From: JAJKIP01 sp040509055 | GTDB taxonomy: Bacteria > Bacteroidota > Bacteroidia > Chitinophagales > Chitinophagaceae | DNA length: 25,834 bases | Reading direction: 5' to 3' | NCBI GenBank assembly: GCA_040509055.1 | Contig: JBEVLT010000357.1 | Location: forward strand, 1 to 25,834 | Shown: positions 5,377 through 11,759 of the stretch, piece by piece | Numbering within the stretch: position 1 is the stretch's first letter | Layout of the letters: each line of letters begins with the position of its first letter | Notes under the pieces: generated by a model | Databases searched by the model: none | Seen by the model: the letters and a program-made list of their open reading frames with translations, nothing else | Told to the model about the DNA's origin: nothing | Made by a program: the position numbers and the translations under genes

Positions 5377-7908
5377 ATGAAGAGAAAACAGATCTGGCTG
5401 TTATGCCTGATGCTTTGTTGTGCTGCCTCTGCTTTTTCCCAGCAACCTTTTCCTAAAACCCTTCCTGCCAAACGAACCAATGCCACCTTCAGGATCGATG
5501 GCCAGCTGAAAGAAGCGGCCTGGAAAGAAGCCGTGCCTGCCACGCAGTTCGTGGAGTGGCGGCCCAACTTCGGCGCTATCGAGGATACCCTCACCCGTAC
5601 CGAGATCTATTTATTGTATGATAATACCTCTATTTACATTGCCGGATATTGCCACGAACGGGCAAGGGACAGCGTGTCGACAGAGCTGGTGGGCCGCGAC
5701 CAGATCGGTGTAAACGACTATGTGGGCGTGATATTCGACACGTATAATGATAAGATCAACGCATTTGGTTTTTATGTGACGCCGCTGGGGGAGCAGTTTG
5801 ATGCCAAGTACTCCAATACCTCCGGTGAGGACGGCTCCTGGAACGCGGTATGGAACAGCGAGGCACAACTGCAGCATGACGGCTGGACCTTTGAAATGCG
5901 GATACCGTACTCGGCTATCCGGTTCGTGAGCAAGGACAACCAGACCTGGGGGCTGAACATTACCCGCAACCGAAAGAAAGTGGGCAAGCAATTCATGTGG
6001 AGCCCGGTAGACCCCAAGATCAACGGGTTTGTGAACCAGGAAGGCCTGTGGACCGGTATCGAAAAAATAGAAGCGCCGCTCCGGCTATCCTTCTCTCCGT
6101 ATTTTTCTACCTATGTCAATCATTATCCCAACAAAACGGAAGCTGTAAAGGATTGGAGCTCGTCGGTGAACGGGGGTATGGATGTAAAATACGGGATCAA
6201 CGATGCCTTCACGCTGGATATGACGCTGATACCCGACTTTGGCCAGGTGCAGAGCGATAACCGCGTGCTGAACCTGACACCCTTTGAAGTGAAATACAAT
6301 GAGAACCGGCCTTTCTTTACCGAAGGCACCGAACTATTCAGCAAAGGCAACCTGTTTTATTCCCGAAGGGTAGGAGGCGAGCCGTTGCATGCTTATAGTG
6401 TGGACAGCAAGCTTTTGCCGGGAGAGGAAGTAGTCAAGAACCCGCTGGAATCGAAGCTCATCAATGCTACCAAGGTATCGGGGCGGACCAAAAAAGGATT
6501 CGGTTTGGGGGTATTCAATGCCATTACCCAGCCGATGTATGCCACCGTGGAGAATAAAACCACGCATGAAAGGCGGAAGGCCGAGACCGGCCCGCTAACC
6601 AATTACAACATCGTTGTGTTTGACCAGACGCTGAAGAACAATTCGGCCATCTCCTTTATCAATACCAACGTGCTGCGCAGTGGCCCGGACTACGATGCCA
6701 ATGTAAGTGCTGCGCTGTATGATTTTAACAATAAAAAGAACACCTACAACTGGAACGGCAAGTTTGCCATCAGCCAGCTGATGCAGGAAGGGAAAAATGT
6801 GAACGGGTATTCCCATTATATCAGCTTCCGGAAAACAGGGGGGCGCTGGAACTTTGAACTGACGGAGGAACTGGCCGACGAGAAGTATGATATCAACGAT
6901 ATGGGCATCCTGTACAACAATAATTTTGTCGATCATTACCTGTGGACGGGTTATCGCTGGGTAAACCCCGGCAAATGGTACAACCGGATGCAGATCAACT
7001 ACAATGCATACTATAGCCTGCTTTACAAAGACGTGCCTGGCCAGCAGATCAACAGCCGGTACCAAAGCTTTAATACCAACATTAATGCGAATGCACAATT
7101 GAAGAACCTGTGGTGGATAGGCTGCTTTATCGGGTATGTGGCGCGGGGTAATGATTTTTATGAACCGCGTGTGACCGGTTATTCATTCCGTACTTCCGAA
7201 CGCATCCAGTTCAATCCCTGGTTTGAAACCAACTACACGAAAAAATATTATGTATCCCTCGATTATACGGCAGCGGTACGCAGCCTGTTCAACGGATTTT
7301 ACCACCAGTTGTACCTTTCACACCGCTATCGCTTCAGCGATAAATTTTCCCTGAGCCAGCAGCTGAGCTACAACCCGATCAGCAATGACGCCGGCTTTTA
7401 CGGGAAACACTACCAGAAGGATGCCAGCGGCAACTGGGTACTGGATGCAGACGGCAATAAGATACTGGACGACATTGTTTTTTCCCGCCGTAACCGCCAG
7501 ACCGTAGAGAATGTCTTTTCTATCAAGTACAGCTTCAACAACAAATCAGGTATCACGCTGAGGGCCCGTCATTACTGGAGCAAAGTAAAGGTGAAGGAGC
7601 TTTACGACCTGCAGACCGACGGGTCGCTGAAAACAACCAGTCACGGGGATATGGCGATCGGCCACCAGAACTTCAATATTTTCAACGTGGATGCGGTGTA
7701 CACGCTGCAGTTTGCGCCCGGCAGCTTTATCAATATTGTGTGGAAGAGCCAGTCTACCATGGATACCGATCCGGTGGAATACCGGTATTTTAAGAACTTC
7801 GGGCGCACAGTGTCGGCCCCGCAAAACAACAACCTGTCGCTAAAAGTTATTTATTTCCTTGATTATCTTGATTTTAAAAAATGGCGGCAGAAGAAATCCA
7901 AAGTATAA
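5377..7908 (+). CDS. DUF5916 protein with CBM9-like N-terminal domain
   Basis: 843 residues. A signal peptide is clear (MKRKQIWLLCLMLCCAASAFS, cleavage near residue 21-22). A carbohydrate-binding-family-9-like domain follows at about residues 30-215 (starting FRIDGQLKEAAWKEA, with GVIFDTYNDKINAFGFYVTP). The rest matches the pattern of DUF5916, with many alternating aromatic strands that suggest an outer-membrane beta-barrel (for example GMDVKYGINDAFTLDMTLIPDFGQVQSD, shortened here to the DFGQVQSD core, and ENRPFFTEGTELF). The family is widespread in Bacteroidota and its function is not established. It lies 155 bases after the sulfatase on the same strand and just before the rplK promoter. No convincing terminator of its own is seen. 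Assignment is from family recognition; the barrel is inferred. Confidence 0.85.
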   Translation: MKRKQIWLLCLMLCCAASAFSQQPFPKTLPAKRTNATFRIDGQLKEAAWKEAVPATQFVEWRPNFGAIEDTLTRTEIYLLYDNTSIYIAGYCHERARDSVSTELVGRDQIGVNDYVGVIFDTYNDKINAFGFYVTPLGEQFDAKYSNTSGEDGSWNAVWNSEAQLQHDGWTFEMRIPYSAIRFVSKDNQTWGLNITRNRKKVGKQFMWSPVDPKINGFVNQEGLWTGIEKIEAPLRLSFSPYFSTYVNHYPNKTEAVKDWSSSVNGGMDVKYGINDAFTLDMTLIPDFGQVQSDNRVLNLTPFEVKYNENRPFFTEGTELFSKGNLFYSRRVGGEPLHAYSVDSKLLPGEEVVKNPLESKLINATKVSGRTKKGFGLGVFNAITQPMYATVENKTTHERRKAETGPLTNYNIVVFDQTLKNNSAISFINTNVLRSGPDYDANVSAALYDFNNKKNTYNWNGKFAISQLMQEGKNVNGYSHYISFRKTGGRWNFELTEELADEKYDINDMGILYNNNFVDHYLWTGYRWVNPGKWYNRMQINYNAYYSLLYKDVPGQQINSRYQSFNTNINANAQLKNLWWIGCFIGYVARGNDFYEPRVTGYSFRTSERIQFNPWFETNYTKKYYVSLDYTAAVRSLFNGFYHQLYLSHRYRFSDKFSLSQQLSYNPISNDAGFYGKHYQKDASGNWVLDADGNKILDDIVFSRRNRQTVENVFSIKYSFNNKSGITLRARHYWSKVKVKELYDLQTDGSLKTTSHGDMAIGHQNFNIFNVDAVYTLQFAPGSFINIVWKSQSTMDTDPVEYRYFKNFGRTVSAPQNNNLSLKVIYFLDYLDFKKWRQKKSKV

Positions 7909-7973
7909 ACCGCAAATGCAGCATGAAAAAGCCGTGCTGAAAGTGCGGGGAGGGTTGCATTTTGCATTTACTG

Positions 7974-8004
7974 TTTTATTTTTTACAATTTTAAACTATC
8001 TTTG
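7974..8004 (+). promoter_or_regulatory. Promoter of the rplK-rplA-rplJ-rplL unit
   Basis: TATCTTTG at 7997-8004 is a full match to the Bacteroidota -7 element. TTTT at 7974-7977, one base off TTTG, lies 19 bases upstream. The surrounding sequence is strongly A/T-rich in contrast to the flanking genes. Transcription would start near 8009 and give a leader of about 170 bases. Confidence 0.75.
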
Positions 8005-8008
8005 CACC

Positions 8009-8181
8009 CCCAATTAGCTCTTTCATTATCCGCTGTGGCGTTGTCCAGGCGGGTCTGTCACCGGTAACAAGGTGATAGTCAATGGAAATCCTGATATCCG
8101 GTCACTATCGGAATCGGGATTGGGAGACCAAGTAGCCGCCTGATGCGGCGAAAGGTCGTTAACACCAAAAAGTAGAAAAAA
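8009..8181 (+). promoter_or_regulatory. Structured 5' leader of rplK, candidate autogenous control site
   Basis: Folding by eye gives a closing stem GGTCT 8052-8056 with AGACC 8125-8129 around two hairpins: TCACC 8058-8062 with GGTGA 8071-8075, and a long one in which 8087-8095 pairs fully with 8113-8121 and TCCG 8097-8100 with CGGA 8109-8112. A second closure is mutually exclusive with the first: GACC 8126-8129 with GGTC 8154-8157 around GCCGC/GCGGC (8135-8139/8145-8149). The final segment before the ATG is A-rich. Ribosomal protein operons beginning with rplK are classically controlled by L1 or L10 binding to such leaders; which protein, if any, binds here is not known. Confidence 0.6.
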
Positions 8182-8625
8182 ATGGCAAAAGAAGTATCCG
8201 GCTTTGTAAAGCTGCAGTGCAAGGGTGGCCAGGCCAACCCCGCACCTCCGATCGGTCCGGCTTTGGGTTCCAAGGGTGTCAACATCATGGAATTCTGCAA
8301 GCAGTTCAATGCAAGAACACAGGACAAAATGGGAAAAGTTCTCCCTGTATTAATCACTGTTTATACTGACAAGAGCTTTGATTTCGTCATCAAAACTCCC
8401 CCGGCAGCTGTTCAGCTGATGGAAGCCGCCAAAATTCAAAAAGGTTCCAAAGAGAGCAACCGTGCAAAAGTAGGCAAGGTATCGTGGGATCAGGTAGAGG
8501 AGATTGCTAAAGACAAAATGCCCGACCTGAACTGCTTCACGGTAGAAAGCGCCATGAAAATGGTAGCTGGTACGGCCCGCAGCCTGGGGCTCAACGTGGA
8601 GGGTAAAGCTCCCTGGGATAATTAA
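8182..8625 (+). CDS. rplK: 50S ribosomal protein L11
   Basis: 147 residues, slightly longer than the E. coli protein. L11 binds the GTPase-associated region of 23S rRNA at the base of the L7/L12 stalk. The N-terminal domain carries the conserved proline-rich PAPPIGPALG segment (about residues 21-30) and the C-terminal RNA-binding domain spans about residues 75-145 (PPAAVQLMEAA; GTARSLGLNVEG). It is the first gene of an rplK-rplA-rplJ-rplL unit with its own promoter and a long structured leader. The stop codon is part of a hairpin that spans the gap to rplA. Confidence 0.99.
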   Translation: MAKEVSGFVKLQCKGGQANPAPPIGPALGSKGVNIMEFCKQFNARTQDKMGKVLPVLITVYTDKSFDFVIKTPPAAVQLMEAAKIQKGSKESNRAKVGKVSWDQVEEIAKDKMPDLNCFTVESAMKMVAGTARSLGLNVEGKAPWDN

Positions 8626-8670
8626 TCCCGGTCTTTGTAACCAATTACTTCACCGGTATATTACCGGGAT
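8625..8670 (+). other. Stem-loop in the rplK-rplA gap
   Basis: ATCCCGGT at 8625-8632 pairs perfectly with ACCGGGAT at 8663-8670, starting with the last base of the rplK stop codon and ending 15 bases before the rplA start. A further ACCGGT at 8652-8657 can compete for the same 5' arm. No U-tract follows. It might control rplA translation or be an L1 target. Confidence 0.45.
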
Positions 8671-8685
8671 CTAAAACGAATTATC

Positions 8686-9381
8686 ATGGCATTTATCAGT
8701 AAAAAAAGAAAAGCTGCCGAAACCAAGGTAGACAAGAATAAAGCATATTCGCTTAAAGAAGCTTCTTCGCTGGTGAAAGAGGTGAACACGACAAAGTTCG
8801 ACGCCTCTGTAGACCTGCATATCCGCCTGGGTGTAGACCCTAAAAAAGCAGACCAGGCGATCCGCGGCACTGTAAGCCTGCCGCACGGTACGGGTAAAAC
8901 CAAAAGGGTACTCGTGCTTTGCACGCCCGATAAAGAGGCGGAAGCAAAAGCAGCCGGTGCCGACCACGTAGGTCTGGATGAGTTTGTAGCCAAGATCGAA
9001 AGCGGATGGGTGGATGTAGACGTGATCATCGCCACGCCTTCCGTAATGCCCAAGATCGGTAAACTGGGTAAGGTGCTGGGCCCGCGCAACCTGATGCCGA
9101 ACCCCAAGACCGGCACGGTGACCAACGATGTGGCCGGTGCGATCAAGGATGTAAAAGGCGGTAAGATCGCCTTCAAAGTGGATAAAGTGGGAATCATTCA
9201 CGCGTCTATTGGCCGTGTGAGCTTTGCCCCTGAAAAGATTGCCGAAAACAGCCAGGAGCTGCTCAACGCGATCATCAAAGCAAAGCCGGCTACCGCTAAA
9301 GGTATTTACCTGAGGGGTATCAGCATGGCCAGCTCCATGAGCCCCGGCATCCCGGTAGACACCAAAGCATTTATTCACTAA
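8686..9381 (+). CDS. rplA: 50S ribosomal protein L1
   Basis: 231 residues, the normal length. L1 forms the mobile stalk at the ribosomal E site and in many bacteria represses its own operon by binding mRNA. Typical segments are VDLHIRLGVDPKKADQ (about residues 42-57), the central KLGKVLGPRNLMPNPKTGTV (about residues 126-145), and the C-terminal GIYLRGISMASSMSPGIP. It lies 60 bases after rplK and 27 bases before rplJ. The start context (TTATCATG) is the same as that of rplJ and has no Shine-Dalgarno. Confidence 0.99.
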   Translation: MAFISKKRKAAETKVDKNKAYSLKEASSLVKEVNTTKFDASVDLHIRLGVDPKKADQAIRGTVSLPHGTGKTKRVLVLCTPDKEAEAKAAGADHVGLDEFVAKIESGWVDVDVIIATPSVMPKIGKLGKVLGPRNLMPNPKTGTVTNDVAGAIKDVKGGKIAFKVDKVGIIHASIGRVSFAPEKIAENSQELLNAIIKAKPATAKGIYLRGISMASSMSPGIPVDTKAFIH

Positions 9382-9408
9382 TCCTTAAGTGGTTTAAAAC
9401 TTATTATC

Positions 9409-9954
9409 ATGACAAAAGATCAAAAAAATGAAGTGATTGAACTGCTGAAAGGCAAGTTCTCTCAATATAATAACTTCTACGTGGCCGACACGGAGTCGCT
9501 GTCGGTAGCACAGGTGGGCAAACTGCGCCGTGCCTGCTTCAGCAAAGACGTGGAAATGAAGGTGGCCAAGAACACGCTGATCAAAAAGGCGCTCGAATCG
9601 CTGGACAACGAGAAATACGCCGGCGTATACGAGTCGCTGCACAAGGTAACGGCCCTGCTGTTTTCGGAAAACCCGAAAGAGCCCGCCCTGATCATCAGCT
9701 CTTTCCGCAAGGAAAGCAACGGTGAAAAGCCCGTGCTGAAAGCAGCGTTCATCAATGGCGATGTGTATACGGGCGATGAAAACCTGAAGACGCTGACGCA
9801 GATCAAGACGAAGAACGAACTGATCGGTGAACTGATCGGCCTGCTGCAATCTCCTGCGAAGAGAGTGCTGGCTGCGCTGCTGCACCATCATGAAAAGCAA
9901 GCGGCCGGCGCGCCGGAAGCCGAAGGAGCTCCCGAAGCTGTAGCTGCTGAGTAA
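9409..9954 (+). CDS. rplJ: 50S ribosomal protein L10
   Basis: 181 residues. L10 anchors the L7/L12 dimers to 23S rRNA and often represses its own operon. The N-terminal rRNA-binding domain (about residues 1-130) contains RRACFSKDVEMKVAKNTLIKKAL, typical of the family (quoted in part: KVAKNTLIKKAL). The C-terminal helix that binds L12 follows, with LLQSPAKRVLAALLHHHEKQ cut here to SPAKRVLAALL. An Ala/Glu/Gly-rich tail (about residues 164-181) is an extra extension common in Bacteroidota. The gap to rplL is unusually long at 164 bases and highly structured. Confidence 0.98.
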   Translation: MTKDQKNEVIELLKGKFSQYNNFYVADTESLSVAQVGKLRRACFSKDVEMKVAKNTLIKKALESLDNEKYAGVYESLHKVTALLFSENPKEPALIISSFRKESNGEKPVLKAAFINGDVYTGDENLKTLTQIKTKNELIGELIGLLQSPAKRVLAALLHHHEKQAAGAPEAEGAPEAVAAE

Positions 9955-9956
9955 TC

Positions 9957-10008
9957 AATAGGCGATAAGCAATAGACAACAGGCTTTGCCCATTGTCTAT
10001 TGCCTGTT
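9957..10008 (+). repeat. Heptad-repeat inverted element after rplJ
   Basis: Four imperfect heptads follow each other without gaps at 9957, 9964, 9971 and 9978 (AATAGGC, GATAAGC, AATAGAC, AACAGGC), beginning three bases after the rplJ stop. The 3' half is their inverted copy in the same phase (heptads ending at 9994, 10001 and 10008). The result is a hairpin with GCAATAGACAA (9969-9979) paired to TTGTCTATTGC (9993-10003), 11 bp, plus an inner GGC/GCC. Confidence 0.65.
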
Positions 10009-10049
10009 ATAAAACCCCGGCCTGGGGTGCGATACAGGCAAATTTTTTT
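10002..10049 (+). terminator. Possible attenuator/terminator between rplJ and rplL
   Basis: GCCTGT at 10002-10007 pairs with ACAGGC at 10034-10039, enclosing a second stem ACCCC 10014-10018 with GGGGT 10024-10028, and is followed by AAA and seven T residues (10043-10049). The same GCCTGTT segment can instead pair with AACAGGC at 9978-9984 in the preceding repeat, so the two forms exclude each other. The internal loop and three-base offset of the U-tract weaken it as an intrinsic terminator. Confidence 0.5.
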
Positions 10050-10118
10050 AAACCCGCCGTCGGAGCAATCCTGACCTAAGAGAAAGGAAGCAGTGAAGAC
10101 GGTAAAAATTAAAACAAC

Positions 10119-10496
10119 ATGGCAGACGTAAAAGCATTGGCAGAAAGCCTGGTAGGCTTAACAGTAAAGGAAGTACAGGAACTGGCTGACTTCCTGAAAT
10201 CAGAATACGGCATCGAGCCCGCAGCAGCTACGGTAGTGGCAGCCGCTGGTGGCGATGGTGGTGGCGCAGCCGCCGTGGAAGAAAAAACCGCTTTCGATGT
10301 AATCCTGAAGAGCGGTGGCGCTTCCAAACTGAACGTAGTGAAGATCGTGAAAGACCTGACTGGTCTGGGTCTGAAAGAAGCGAAAGAACTGGTAGACGGC
10401 GCTCCGAAGCCCGTGAAAACCGGTGTATCCAAAGCAGAAGCTGACGATATCGCAGCCAAGCTGAAAGATGCAGGTGCAGATGTAGAGATCGCTTAA
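10119..10496 (+). CDS. rplL: 50S ribosomal protein L7/L12
   Basis: 125 residues, the usual length. Dimers of L7/L12 form the flexible stalk that recruits translational GTPases. The N-terminal dimerisation helix pair spans about residues 1-33 (KALAESLVGLTVKEVQELADFLKSEYG, seen as LVGLTVKEVQELADFL). An Ala/Gly hinge lies at about 36-54, and the globular C-terminal domain at about 57-125 has the conserved KIxVVKxVRDLTGLGLKEAK-type core, here KDLTGLGLKEAKELVD. A strong terminator follows about 25 bases later. rpoB is not directly downstream; a reverse-strand gene intervenes. Confidence 0.99.
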   Translation: MADVKALAESLVGLTVKEVQELADFLKSEYGIEPAAATVVAAAGGDGGGAAAVEEKTAFDVILKSGGASKLNVVKIVKDLTGLGLKEAKELVDGAPKPVKTGVSKAEADDIAAKLKDAGADVEIA

Positions 10497-10519
10497 TCTT
10501 TTTTGCGATAAAGAAGAAG

Positions 10520-10546
10520 AACCCTGGCCAAGGCCGGGGTTTTTTC
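10520..10546 (+). terminator. Intrinsic terminator of the rplKAJL unit
   Basis: AACCCTGGCC (10520-10529) pairs with GGCCGGGGTT (10532-10541), one G-U pair, and merges into a run of six T residues (10540-10545). The shape is that of a strong rho-independent terminator. Its T-run contains the reverse-complement end of the convergent gene at 10545, and the mirrored A/T tract on the other side (TTCTTCTTCTTT on the reverse strand) suggests it may act in both directions. Confidence 0.9.
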
Positions 10547-11492
10547 ATTGAAGGGACAGGTAAGGCGCTATTTTGCTATAGCTGTCTTCTGTAACGGCCG
10601 CGACCTTGCGGATATCTTCGATCCTTGAAAAGACACCATGTTCCTTCCGGTAGGCCACCAGGGGGGTGGCAATGCTGTATTTGATATAGGGATGCGCTTT
10701 CAATTCATCCACCGTTGCAGTGTTGATATTGATCTTCCTGACAGTGTTATTTTTCAGCTGCAGGTAGGGCTTTATTTTCTGAAAAGTGGAATCAGGCAGG
10801 CCGTAGGTCTCGGCTACCTGCGCAATGGCGTAAAAACCGCCGAGCTTCTCCCTGAAGTTGACGATGCGGGCAGCCAGCTTGCTGCCGATGCCGGGCAGCG
10901 CGATAAAGGCGCTGGTATCGGCTGTGTTGATATCAATAGGGGCATAGGTACGGGGGCTGTAAGCAGCAGCCGGCCTGGCAGCCGGTGCTTTGCTGCTAAA
11001 AGGTGGCGCGGCTGCAGGAGCATCGATGCGGACAAAAGGTGCCAGGCGTTCGTATTCGGCCGGTCGCAGGCCATAAATGCGCTGCAGGTCTTCCGGCTGA
11101 CGGAAATGTCCGCCTTTGTTGCGGTAGTTCAGGATAATTTGGATGGTTTTATCGCGGAGCCCCAGCTTTTGCCAGCCAGCTGCCGGGAGCGTATTGGGGT
11201 CAAAATAGAACAGTTCGCCAGCGGTATGACCCGCCGGCCTGTCGTATTGGTAAAAGGCCGGGTTATCAGTGGCTGGTTGTTGCGGTGCATCAGCACCGGC
11301 TATGGGTTGTTCCGCCGTCTTCAATACCGCTATCCAGGATGTATCGGTAGCCGGGGGTGCAGGAGCGGAGCCCCGGAAAAAAAGGGCCGGCAGGAAGAAA
11401 ACAAGCACAATCAGCGCCAGCAAAACCAGCACGCCAATGCGGTCGCGGCGGGTAAAATGAAGGTAATCGGCGGCAAATTCTTTCCAGCCCAT
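10545..11492 (-). CDS. Membrane-anchored helix-hairpin-helix protein
   Basis: 315 residues from the ATG whose complement is 11490-11492; a longer frame to 11546 adds 18 residues, but ATG at MGWKEF fits membrane topology better. One membrane span lies at about residues 19-39 after a basic segment (RRDR). Three ComEA-like helix-hairpin-helix modules follow at about 93-155 (FDPNTLPAAGWQKLG), 187-245 (DINTADTSAFIALPGIGSKLA) and 250-313 (NINTATVDELKAHPYIKYSIA). In ComEA and relatives these modules bind DNA non-specifically; ComEA itself carries DNA across the envelope. It lies reversed between rplL and rpoB. Function here is unknown; DNA binding or uptake is a family-based guess. Confidence 0.85.
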   Translation of the reverse strand: MGWKEFAADYLHFTRRDRIGVLVLLALIVLVFFLPALFFRGSAPAPPATDTSWIAVLKTAEQPIAGADAPQQPATDNPAFYQYDRPAGHTAGELFYFDPNTLPAAGWQKLGLRDKTIQIILNYRNKGGHFRQPEDLQRIYGLRPAEYERLAPFVRIDAPAAAPPFSSKAPAARPAAAYSPRTYAPIDINTADTSAFIALPGIGSKLAARIVNFREKLGGFYAIAQVAETYGLPDSTFQKIKPYLQLKNNTVRKININTATVDELKAHPYIKYSIATPLVAYRKEHGVFSRIEDIRKVAAVTEDSYSKIAPYLSLQ

Positions 11493-11586
11493 ACGACAAG
11501 GTTTACTGCAAATTACAATATGATTCCGGGCCGGAAAACCCGTCATTCAAAGTGCTCATGGCCGGATTTTTGTTGCCAAAGTTTTC

Positions 11587-11616
11587 TTGGCAATCAGGGA
11601 TTATTCCTTACCTTTG
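11587..11616 (+). promoter_or_regulatory. Promoter of rpoB-rpoC
   Basis: TTG at 11587-11589 is followed after 19 bases by TACCTTTG at 11609-11616, a full match to the -7 consensus and the same octamer as the tRNA-tuf promoter. Transcription would start near 11621 and leave a leader of about 140 bases. It makes rpoBC independent of the rplKAJL promoter. Confidence 0.8.
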
Positions 11617-11620
11617 CAGT

Positions 11621-11759
11621 CCTTTATTTTGGCCAAAAAATATTTTGACATTCAAATCGAGCTTAATTAGTTGGTTTCCAACAGCTTTTATTTCTTCTGA
11701 AATAGAGGCCTGAGCATGATTTGTCTGTCATTAATCTGTTTTAAACCGGTTTTACGCGT
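11621..11759 (+). promoter_or_regulatory. rpoB 5' leader
   Basis: The leader is A/T-rich and contains a small hairpin, GTTGG 11670-11674 with CCAAC 11678-11682, and a perfect 10-bp palindrome AAACCGGTTT at 11743-11752 that ends eight bases before the start codon. The latter could fold over the translation start. No Shine-Dalgarno is seen. Confidence 0.4.

Noticed and set aside
10638..11648. Forward open frame opposite the helix-hairpin-helix gene
   Set aside because: It would run into the rpoB promoter and has no domain; the reverse frame has three clear HhH modules.
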